DNA of 12,189 nucleotides, from assembly GCA_037446075.1 (NCBI GenBank), contig JBBIJH010000072.1, positions 1-12,189 on the forward strand, given 5' to 3'. Shown here in pieces: positions 6,679 to 12,189 of the stretch; within the stretch, counting starts at the first letter, position 1; every line of letters starts with the position of its first letter. The position numbers and the translations under genes are program-made. This DNA is from JBBIJH01 sp037446075. Lineage in GTDB: Bacteria; Bacteroidota; Ignavibacteria; UBA10030; JAHEZR01. The notes under the pieces were generated by a model. The model was not told the origin of the DNA. It searched no databases and was given only the letters and a program-made list of their open reading frames with translations.

Positions 6679-6764
6679 CGAAGCTAAAGCTTCGCACCCC
6701 GAGGAAGGTCGCGGAGAGCGACGATTTATCGTCGCGTGGTGCCTGGACCGAGGCTGGAGCCTCG
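6679..6764 (+). repeat. composite block of three hairpins (block 2)
   Basis: The order matches block 1. CGAAGCT-AA-AGCTTCG (6679-6694) is perfect and followed by CACCCCG. GCGACGAT-TT-ATCGTCGC (6718-6735) is identical to the middle hairpin of block 1. CGAGGCT-GG-AGCCTCG (6749-6764) is perfect, and its arms and loop differ from block 1's third unit in a compensated way. Sequence between the hairpins is much less conserved than the hairpins. Confidence 0.75.
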
Positions 6765-6792
6765 CAGATCGCGCACGGAATAGGCTGGAACC

Positions 6793-6847
6793 GTTGACCC
6801 GTTTGTTGACAACTTTTGAAATTCTCTCGATCTGGCAGTTGTCAACT
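6793..6847. promoter_or_regulatory. distal operator-like palindrome pair
   Basis: There are two palindromes: GTTGACAAC (6805-6813, centre 6809) and AGTTGTCAACT (6837-6847, centre 6842), 33 bp apart. An extra half-site GTTGAC lies at 6793-6798, on the side away from the regulator gene. The pair sits about 100 bp beyond the 3' end of the fusion regulator gene. It mirrors the pair at 8003-8058. Binding by the fusion regulator is inferred. A TTGACA here is followed 17 bp later only by GATCTG, a poor -10, so an active promoter is doubtful. Confidence 0.6.
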
Positions 6848-6942
6848 AGTGGTATACGGTTCGGTCTTAATCTCTCGGGTCGAAAGCTGGATGCAGGATG
6901 AAGGGTCAGCGAGGTGTGAGGAAAACGCAAATGTAGTCTATT

Positions 6943-7983
6943 TCAGGATCCTAGCACGTGCTTGATCATAAACTGGACATTCTCATTGGCATTGCGAATG
7001 GAAATTCGAATGCCCGGATGACGTGTCTGCCAGACCCGGAACACTTCATCAGCAAAGCCCTGGCCGATGGTATCCACGTTTCTGAAATCAAGTACGACTT
7101 CCTTGAATTTCTCGAGGCCGGTCAGGATTCTCCTCGCCTGGGAGCGTGATACGTAGCTCCCACCCGTCTTGAAGAGTTCCACCGAGACAACCGTTTTCCC
7201 AAACTCGAATGCTTCCCCAGCGTACTCGTCGAACACATCCCTCAATTGTTTCTTCGAGCGTTGTGAAATCCAGAACTCGACGTCCGTTCCTTTGAAGGGC
7301 TTGATGTCCTCGATGAATACATCCCCAATCACGGTATCATATATCAGTTTCTTTTTGGAACCCCAGATCACCAAGCGGTCAGCCACCTTGGAAGTAAAAA
7401 AGATTCCTTCACCCGTGTGACGTTCGGGATCAGTCGTCTGCTTGCCTTTGAGCAGATCCTGGACAGCTTCGAGTTCGTTCGTAAGTCCTCGCTTTGCCAT
7501 GATATGTTTGAAAATCCCAATGCCTCGATCGAGCACTCGAAAATAGATGTCGCCATTGGAGCGCTCCATCCACACCCAGATCTTACTAGAGCCAGAATGT
7601 TCTATGGCGTTGTTCAGCATCTCGGCGAAGCTGTAGTCGAGGATATGCGAAATGTTCTCAGGCAACCCCATAAAGATGCCAGACTTTTCTTTGATCTCGG
7701 TGAGGACCCTGTCCTCAGACAAGCCTTTATTCCGAAGGATACGATGGACCCGATGGATCTTTTGCTTTGCTTTCTGCGCAGCACTTTTCGCCGCCGGAAC
7801 ATAGTGAGCCTGGTTTGCCTTCCCGACAAGTTCGAGCTTCCCTTCCTCTCTCAACTGGTGGAAAAACCGGTTGATGTAGGCACGTGAAAAGCCGGTTGCC
7901 TTCACTACATCTGAGACCCGAACGTAGCCTTTTCTCTTGAGAACTCTGTAAATAAGGTCGGGGATGCTTTTTCTGTCACTCAT
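6943..7983 (-). CDS. wHTH - GHKL ATPase - STAS-like (DUF4325) fusion regulator
   Basis: This is a 346-residue, probably soluble one-chain regulator. Residues 1-62 form a winged helix-turn-helix (VRVSDVVKATGFSRAYINRFFHQLREEGKLELV), likely DNA-binding. A lysine-rich linker follows. Residues about 90-235 form a GHKL ATP-binding domain: N-box FAEMLNNAIEHSG (E121, N125), DRGIGIF (D152, G154, G156) and a lid motif HTGEGIFF (G191, G193). There is no phosphoacceptor-histidine domain, so it resembles an anti-sigma kinase (SpoIIAB/RsbW) more than a sensor kinase. Residues about 276-346 match the STAS-like DUF4325 pattern (VVLDFRNVDTIGQGFADEVFRV, then HPGIRISIRNANENV). The serine phosphorylated in true STAS antagonists is not obvious; glutamine lies near that place. 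The ATG at 7983 is preferred to a TTG at 8013, which lies at the predicted transcript start. Two palindromes over the promoter suggest autoregulation. The biological role is unknown. Confidence 0.88.
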   Translation of the reverse strand: MSDRKSIPDLIYRVLKRKGYVRVSDVVKATGFSRAYINRFFHQLREEGKLELVGKANQAHYVPAAKSAAQKAKQKIHRVHRILRNKGLSEDRVLTEIKEKSGIFMGLPENISHILDYSFAEMLNNAIEHSGSSKIWVWMERSNGDIYFRVLDRGIGIFKHIMAKRGLTNELEAVQDLLKGKQTTDPERHTGEGIFFTSKVADRLVIWGSKKKLIYDTVIGDVFIEDIKPFKGTDVEFWISQRSKKQLRDVFDEYAGEAFEFGKTVVSVELFKTGGSYVSRSQARRILTGLEKFKEVVLDFRNVDTIGQGFADEVFRVWQTRHPGIRISIRNANENVQFMIKHVLGS

Positions 7984-8002
7984 AGGCAATATGTTTGCGT
8001 TC

Positions 8003-8058
8003 GTAGTTGACAACTACAAGATAACCTCAAAAATCGAAGTTGTCAACTACTCGTCAAC
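8003..8058. promoter_or_regulatory. proximal operator palindrome pair
   Basis: GTAGTTGACAACTAC (8003-8017) is a perfect 15-bp palindrome about position 8010. GAAGTTGTCAACTAC (8036-8050) is the same palindrome with one mismatch, centred at 8043. The centres are 33 bp apart. A half-site GTCAAC follows at 8053-8058. The outer palindrome overlaps the -35 box of the leftward promoter and the inner one covers the predicted transcript start, the usual layout for repression. The likely ligand is the product of the adjacent gene (inferred). Confidence 0.7.
8018..8046 (-). promoter_or_regulatory. predicted sigma-70 promoter of the fusion regulator
   Basis: On the minus strand, TTGACA (8046-8041) is followed by 17 bp and then TATCTT (8023-8018). 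The predicted start is near 8011, giving a leader of about 28 nt before the ATG at 7983. The -35 box is part of the outer palindrome, so a bound protein should block RNA polymerase. Confidence 0.6.
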
Positions 8059-8176
8059 GATTTCATGTACCCGTGCTTGACTGCGGTCATCAATCCATCC
8101 CGGGCGCTACGTAACCCGACACCTCGACCCGAAAGCACAAGGCTGCTGCACTTCGCGAAATGAGTCCTCTTCCCGC

Positions 8177-8205
8177 TTGACAATCCCCCGAATTCTCTGT
8201 ATTAT
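8177..8205 (+). promoter_or_regulatory. near-consensus sigma-70 promoter upstream of the sensor kinase
   Basis: TTGACA (8177-8182), a 17-bp spacer and TATTAT (8200-8205) form the best promoter in the window, with a predicted start near 8212. It does not carry the GTTGWCAAC palindrome. The first plausible kinase start is at 8470, so the leader is about 258 nt. Confidence 0.65.
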
Positions 8206-8338
8206 GTCCCATGTCTTCCCGCCGAAAGCTTCAGACTCCCATGGGAAGGGCGATGCCGATCTATCCCAAATTCTCGCTCAGGTTCTTGCTCGTTAGCGCC
8301 TCGACACTAAGTGTGCTACGGGGTAGGAAGCCTTCCGA

Positions 8339-8362
8339 GGCTGCTTCTTTTCAAGGGCAGCC
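8339..8362 (+). repeat. hairpin in the sensor kinase leader
   Basis: GGCTGC (8339-8344) pairs with GCAGCC (8357-8362), extended by two weak T-G pairs around a loop. A perfect 11-bp palindrome ACACTAAGTGT lies upstream at 8304-8314. No known riboswitch class is recognisable and no T-run follows. Confidence 0.35.
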
Positions 8363-8469
8363 GGGTAGTGGAGCAGATCATCGGCGACCCATGTGCGTCA
8401 TCGTCAACAAGCTCTCCCGCCACTCGACAGACCCACCTGGGGTCTCGTCGTCCCTTTGTTTGATCAGAA

Positions 8470-11454
8470 ATGAAAGCCGTGCGTCACTTGGTCACGTTCA
8501 CCACTTGCGCCCATCCTCAAGATCATCCCTCACATCGACAACGTGAGAGACGCAGAGAATCCCGTCCTGTTGTGGCGTGGGTGGGTATACTAATTGGTGT
8601 CCTCATTGCTTGCCTTGATTGTGCATTACCTCCGCTGTATGCCCAACGTCTTCTCACAAAAGACTACGGCACTCAGGATGGCCTTCCAGACAGCCGTGTT
8701 GCCCCAATCATTCAGGATCGGGAAGGATACTTGTGGTTTGGAACGCAAGCAGGATTGACGCGGTACGATGGAGAGGAGTTTGAGACGTTCGGTGGGGCAA
8801 AGGATATTCCCGGTATCTTCGGCCGTTCCATTTGCGAAGACCATCGCGGCGGCATGTGGTTCGCATACACTGGTTTTGCGCGAGGAGGACTTCTGCGGTA
8901 CTTCGACGGCGCGATCACCGAGTTCACGACAGTGACAGGTCTGTTAGGTGGAACGGCAGGAACGCTTGTGGAAGATAGTGAGGGCAACATCTGGGTGGGC
9001 TCGGGTACTGGGTTGATCCGCATGCGGGCGGAGGACACGACGTGGAGTTCGTGGCAGATGGAAGCGATGCCGAACCTCAATGCTGTGGCATTGTTCGTTG
9101 ATCGAGAGAAACGTCTTTGGGTGGGAACGGCCGGCGGTGAGTTGTATGTAAACGAGAACGGAAACTTCACCCGCATCGCAACCAACCTGCTCCCTTCGAT
9201 TCGACCGTACGCAATCTACCAAGCGCGCGGCAACGAGCTTTGGGTCGGCGGCATCTTCGGCGCGGCGCGCATTGTCAGCGGCGCCGTGCAGCGCTTCGAT
9301 ACAACGCACGGTCTGCCGAGGCGCGGAGTCTGGTGTTTCGCCGAGGACATGGTCGGCAACTTCTGGGTCGGTACTGCCGATGGTCTCTATCGCTTGAAGC
9401 GCATGGGTACTGCCGTCCGTTTCCAGAAAGAGGGCTCCTTCGGTGACGCGGTTGTTTACGATATGTGTCTCGATGCCGAAGGTAATCTCTGGCTTGCAAG
9501 CGACCCAGGCTTGCGCAAATTACTGGCCGCCGACTTTGTGCTTCACTTCCCCAACGAACACCTGCTCGCCTCACAAGGCTTCGGCCCGATTGCGCAACAA
9601 CCCGATGGCACACTGCTGTTCGGTTCGCGTAACGCAGGCGTGTTTGCACTGCGCGGCTCTCGCCTCATTCCCGGATCGCACATGCGGCCCACCACGACAT
9701 TTACCGTGCTTTCCATCTTCCCCGAGACGTCGGGACGAACATGGTACGGCATGAAATCTCATGTACCTATTCTTCAGCAGGGGCAAAGAAGTATACCGCT
9801 CCGGGTCAATCCTTCCGACATCGCACTGAGTATTTTTTCTATCGTCAAGACATCATCGGGTGGCGTGTTGCTCGGCTCAAATCAGGGATTGAAACGAGTG
9901 GCGGACGGGGACTCGCTTGCGGACCTTTCCCATCCCGCTCTCGACTCGTTGGTGATATTCGATATTGTTCGGACCGGTTCGGCAAGTGAGCAATATTGGA
10001 TGGCGACGAACAAAGGACTTCGTCTTATAGAACTGGCGGGAGATAGCATCACGCGGATGGATTCCTTCGCTCCTGATGAAACGATCGTCTATGTACTATT
10101 GCGTGATGGCGATGGCCGCTTATGGTGCGGCACTGATGGACTCGGAGTTGTGCTGATTGATGGAAAGATGCTGACACGGTACACACGCGACGACGGTCTG
10201 GCGGGCAACCGCGTGCTGGCTCTTGCCCAGGATTCCCTCGGTAGCATTTGGATCGGAACATCGTCAGGGTTGAGTGTGTTCGATGGAAAGAGTTTCCGCA
10301 CGTTCACGCACGATGAGGGGTTTGGGGAGATTGGCTTGCACGGATTGCTTGTCGATCGAGACCGGTTCGTGTGGGTGAGTAATTTCCCCGGCATCAGCAA
10401 GCTGCAACCGATGAAGTTCTTCAAGAGCGCGCGTCCCCCGCCGGTGTACATCGCCGACATGCAAGTGGATACACTCCACTACGCCGAAGCCGAAGACATC
10501 GAGCTTGGCCCAGGCCCCGCCGTCATAGCGTTCCGTTACGAGGGCTTGAGCTTCACCGACGAGGCAAACGTACGCTACCGCTACAAACTCGAGGGCTACG
10601 ACTACGACTGGTCGCCGCCGGTGACGCAGCGTGAAGTACGCTACACGCACCTCGGGAGCGGAGTGTACACCTTCCGGGTTATCGCCCGCAGTGCCGATGG
10701 CGTGTGGAGCGAAAAGCCGGCGACGATCGCGTTCACCATTCTCCCTCCCCTCTGGGCACGATGGTGGTTTATCACCGGCGCCGCTGCACTGTTCGCTTTC
10801 GCGTTGTATGCTGCCTACCGTTACCGCCTGGCAAAGGTGCTCGAACTCGAACGCACACGCAGCAAAATCGCCATGGATTTGCACGACGATATCGGAGCAA
10901 GCCTTACCCGCATCTCGATGATGACGGAAGTGGCGCAGCGTGTAGTACACGGCCAAACTCGCGAGCTTGGAGATTATCTGGTGAGAATCGGCGAGACATC
11001 GCGCGAACTGATTGACGCGCTGGGAGATATTGTCTGGTCGGTAGACCCTCGACGAGATACACTGCAAGATGTCATCAGGCGCCTGGTCCATTTCGGCGAG
11101 GAGATGTGTGATGCACGGGGCATTGCATTCGAGACCGCCATTGCGCACGATCTCGACAAGCTCTCGATCAGCCTCGAACGCCGACGCGATTTGCTGTTGT
11201 TGTTCAAGGAAGCAATAACAAACGCCGTTCGTCATTCTGGCGCCGAGCGGGTTGTCTTCAGCGTGCAGCAGGCCGAGAAGGGAATCGTGATTGCTGTGGA
11301 TGATAATGGACGTGGACTTTCCCTCGCAGCGCCGGGCGAGGGCCACGGACTGACCAGTATGCGAGAGCGCGCCAGGCAACTCGGGGTCGAATTGACGACC
11401 ACCTCTGGGCCTGAATGCGGAACACGAGTGGAGGTGATGTTGAAAACCGTCTGA
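8470..11454 (+). CDS. membrane sensor histidine kinase with two-component propeller (Reg_prop) and Y_Y_Y domains
   Basis: This 994-residue sensor should detect an external ligand and pass phosphate to the regulator encoded next. A hydrophobic segment (about residues 34-58, VVAWVGILIGVLIACLDCALPPLYAQ) acts as signal anchor or signal peptide. Many beta-propeller repeats follow, each with a pattern like D-x-x-G-x-L/I-W-x-G-T/S and G-L-x-R/V-x-D-G; examples are DREGYLWFGTQAGLTRYDG, DSEGNIWVGSGTGL and DSLGSIWIGTSSGL. Next come a Y_Y_Y domain (about 690-760, with LEGYDYDW), one membrane helix (about 762-786), a HisKA_3 phosphoacceptor site DLHDDIGASL (H805) and a HATPase domain (N918; DDNGRGL with D944; GHGL from 959). 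The ligand is unknown. The ATG at 8470 leaves about 30 polar residues before the helix and lacks a ribosome site, so a GTG at 8572 or 8581 is a possible start. Function class is secure. Confidence 0.93.
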   Translation: MKAVRHLVTFTTCAHPQDHPSHRQRERRRESRPVVAWVGILIGVLIACLDCALPPLYAQRLLTKDYGTQDGLPDSRVAPIIQDREGYLWFGTQAGLTRYDGEEFETFGGAKDIPGIFGRSICEDHRGGMWFAYTGFARGGLLRYFDGAITEFTTVTGLLGGTAGTLVEDSEGNIWVGSGTGLIRMRAEDTTWSSWQMEAMPNLNAVALFVDREKRLWVGTAGGELYVNENGNFTRIATNLLPSIRPYAIYQARGNELWVGGIFGAARIVSGAVQRFDTTHGLPRRGVWCFAEDMVGNFWVGTADGLYRLKRMGTAVRFQKEGSFGDAVVYDMCLDAEGNLWLASDPGLRKLLAADFVLHFPNEHLLASQGFGPIAQQPDGTLLFGSRNAGVFALRGSRLIPGSHMRPTTTFTVLSIFPETSGRTWYGMKSHVPILQQGQRSIPLRVNPSDIALSIFSIVKTSSGGVLLGSNQGLKRVADGDSLADLSHPALDSLVIFDIVRTGSASEQYWMATNKGLRLIELAGDSITRMDSFAPDETIVYVLLRDGDGRLWCGTDGLGVVLIDGKMLTRYTRDDGLAGNRVLALAQDSLGSIWIGTSSGLSVFDGKSFRTFTHDEGFGEIGLHGLLVDRDRFVWVSNFPGISKLQPMKFFKSARPPPVYIADMQVDTLHYAEAEDIELGPGPAVIAFRYEGLSFTDEANVRYRYKLEGYDYDWSPPVTQREVRYTHLGSGVYTFRVIARSADGVWSEKPATIAFTILPPLWARWWFITGAAALFAFALYAAYRYRLAKVLELERTRSKIAMDLHDDIGASLTRISMMTEVAQRVVHGQTRELGDYLVRIGETSRELIDALGDIVWSVDPRRDTLQDVIRRLVHFGEEMCDARGIAFETAIAHDLDKLSISLERRRDLLLLFKEAITNAVRHSGAERVVFSVQQAEKGIVIAVDDNGRGLSLAAPGEGHGLTSMRERARQLGVELTTTSGPECGTRVEVMLKTV

Positions 11455-11462
11455 TTATGCGG

Positions 11463-11491
11463 TTGCGCTCCCGAGGTTTCTCTGCTATATT
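11463..11491 (+). promoter_or_regulatory. possible internal promoter before the response regulator
   Basis: TTGCGC (11463-11468), a 17-bp spacer and TATATT (11486-11491) lie in the 58-bp gap between kinase and regulator genes. The predicted start is near 11498. It would let the regulator be made independently of the kinase. The -35 is only a partial match. Confidence 0.35.
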
Positions 11492-11512
11492 CCACCATTC
11501 GCACAAGAACAC

Positions 11513-12160
11513 ATGCCCTCAAAGCGCCCACTTACAGTCGCCCTCATCGAAGACGAAAAGGAAGTCCGTTCGGGGTTGTCGTACATTCTCAACCACACCG
11601 ATGGCTTTCGCTGCCTCGATGCGTTTCGGACGTGCGAAGATGCCTTGGCAGGCTTTACCGAACCGCCCGACGTATTGTTGTGCGACATCGGGCTGCCGGG
11701 CATGTCGGGCATCGAAGGCGTGCGCCGACTGAAGGAACGGTTTCCCGCGCTTCCCGTTGTGATGTTGACCGTCTACCGCGATGATGATAAGATTTTCGAT
11801 TCGATTTGCGCGGGGGCGTCGGGCTACATTCTCAAGAAAGTACCGCCGCAGAAGATTCTCGATGCAATCGTGGAGGTGTACGAGGGTGGCGCCCCCATGT
11901 CCTCCGACATCGCGGTGAAGGTCCTGAACGCCTTCCGCAAGTTCGCCCCACCCAAACCCACCGACTACGATCTCTCCAAGCGCGAGGAGGAGATTCTCGA
12001 AGAACTCATCGAAGGAAACAGCTACAAGACAATCGCCGATCATCTCAACATCAGTGTGCACACCGTCCGCTTCCACATCCGCAGCATCTACGAAAAACTT
12101 CACGTCCACTCCAAGTCCGAAGCTGTTGCCAAAGCCCTCAAGCAGAACCTCCTGCGTTAA
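11513..12160 (+). CDS. NarL/FixJ-type response regulator
   Basis: This 215-residue transcription factor is almost certainly the partner of the kinase that ends 58 bp upstream, since HisKA_3 kinases usually pair with NarL-type regulators. The receiver domain (about 1-125) has the acidic pocket LIEDE (E13, D14), phosphoacceptor D58 in LLCDIGLPGMSG, T86 in VVMLTVY and K108 in GYILKK. The C-terminal LuxR-type helix-turn-helix (about 152-210) reads LSKREEEILEELIEG, then KTIADHLNISVHTVRFHIR and IYEKLHVHSKSEAV. All key residues are present, so the protein should be active. No strong ribosome site precedes the ATG at 11513. Target genes are not visible in this window; the last 29 bases after the gene are too short to read. 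Confidence 0.94.
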   Translation: MPSKRPLTVALIEDEKEVRSGLSYILNHTDGFRCLDAFRTCEDALAGFTEPPDVLLCDIGLPGMSGIEGVRRLKERFPALPVVMLTVYRDDDKIFDSICAGASGYILKKVPPQKILDAIVEVYEGGAPMSSDIAVKVLNAFRKFAPPKPTDYDLSKREEEILEELIEGNSYKTIADHLNISVHTVRFHIRSIYEKLHVHSKSEAVAKALKQNLLR

Positions 12161-12189
12161 CAGCACCTGCATATCCGGCTAGGTTCTCG

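Larger units (their letters stand above)
6373..6942. other. repeat-rich intergenic region between the EEP gene and the fusion regulator
   Basis: This is about 570 bp between converging genes, with no credible gene. A 113-codon minus frame (6589-6930) runs through the hairpins and has an arginine- and serine-rich translation with no family resemblance. It contains hairpins at 6574-6589, 6605-6626, 6639-6656, the three-hairpin block at 6679-6764, and a pair of palindromic sites at 6793-6847. I see nothing assignable in 6373-6570. No T-run terminator is visible for either converging gene. Confidence 0.6.
7984..8469. other. divergent intergenic region between the fusion regulator and the sensor kinase
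   Basis: This gap of about 490 bp holds the leftward promoter and operators of the fusion regulator (8003-8058), the rightward promoter at 8177-8205 and a leader of about 258 nt for the kinase. A 111-codon frame from 8211 begins at the predicted transcript start, overlaps the kinase gene and has no protein-like features, so I do not call it. I see nothing assignable in 8077-8170. Confidence 0.6.

Noticed and set aside
6793..6847. Active promoter reading toward the fusion regulator (antisense)
   Set aside because: TTGACA is present but the hexamer 17 bp downstream is GATCTG, a poor -10. I call only the palindromes.
6589..6930. 113-codon minus-strand open frame downstream of the fusion regulator, which could have been the target of the distal palindromes
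   Set aside because: It is composed largely of translated hairpin repeats, has no ribosome site or protein features, and would begin beyond the palindromes at 6793-6847 so that they lie inside it.
8211..8546. 111-codon plus-strand open frame before the sensor kinase
   Set aside because: It starts at the predicted transcription start with no room for a ribosome site, overlaps the kinase gene, and its translation shows no domain or protein-like composition.
10264..11379. 371-codon minus-strand open frame opposite the sensor kinase
   Set aside because: The plus strand encodes clear kinase, Y_Y_Y and propeller motifs over the same bases. The minus frame is a codon-bias shadow.
11519..12172. 217-codon minus-strand open frame opposite the response regulator
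   Set aside because: The plus strand has all receiver and LuxR-HTH key residues; the minus translation has no recognisable motif.

Overview
The window is about 12.2 kb of bacterial chromosome with a mid-50s GC content judged by eye. It carries seven protein-coding genes and three intergenic stretches rich in short inverted repeats. The phylum cannot be fixed from the sequence. A periplasmic-propeller (Reg_prop/Y_Y_Y) histidine kinase paired with a NarL-type regulator, plus a complex I cluster, fits the Bacteroidota/Chlorobiota/Ignavibacteriota neighbourhood. The visible promoters look like classical sigma-70 (TTGACA-N17-TATTAT type), not the TTTG/TAnnTTTG type of Bacteroidia, so a non-Bacteroidia FCB-like lineage is my best guess, with low confidence. 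Nothing indicates a phage, plasmid, IS element, tRNA, rRNA or CRISPR array.

Layout. (1) 1-3276 (+): end of a respiratory complex I cluster. It holds nuoG (5' end cut by the window), nuoH one base later, and nuoI after a 182-bp gap. No nuoJ follows, so the membrane-arm genes must lie elsewhere. (2) 3277-3880: about 600 bp without a gene, filled with hairpins and partial repeats, ending in a plausible promoter. (3) 3881-5428 (+): a ComM/YifB-type Mg-chelatase-like AAA+ ATPase. (4) 5429-5556: a block of three hairpins in the leader of the next gene. (5) 5557-6372 (+): a small cytoplasmic endonuclease/exonuclease/phosphatase (EEP) family enzyme. (6) 6373-6942: about 570 bp without a gene, with a second three-hairpin block and a pair of palindromic operator-like sites. 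(7) 6943-7983 (-): a wHTH - GHKL ATPase - STAS-like (DUF4325) fusion protein, with a second pair of the same palindromes over its promoter. (8) 7984-8469: intergenic, with a near-consensus sigma-70 promoter and a long leader. (9) 8470-11454 and 11513-12160 (+): a sensor kinase and response regulator pair.

Most notable is the fusion regulator at 6943-7983. It combines a DNA-binding domain, an anti-sigma-factor-like ATPase and a STAS-like domain in one chain. It is flanked on both sides by pairs of the palindrome GTTG(A/T)CAAC. The two pairs have identical 33-bp centre-to-centre spacing and are arranged as mirror images. At the promoter end they bracket a TTGACA-N17-TATCTT promoter, which suggests autoregulation. 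The matching pair beyond the 3' end has no obvious gene to control.

Second is a family of short hairpins (7-bp arms, 2-nt loop, often followed by CACTCCG). The arms change between copies in a compensating way, and two composite three-hairpin blocks share the same order. These look like dispersed structured repeats under selection for pairing.
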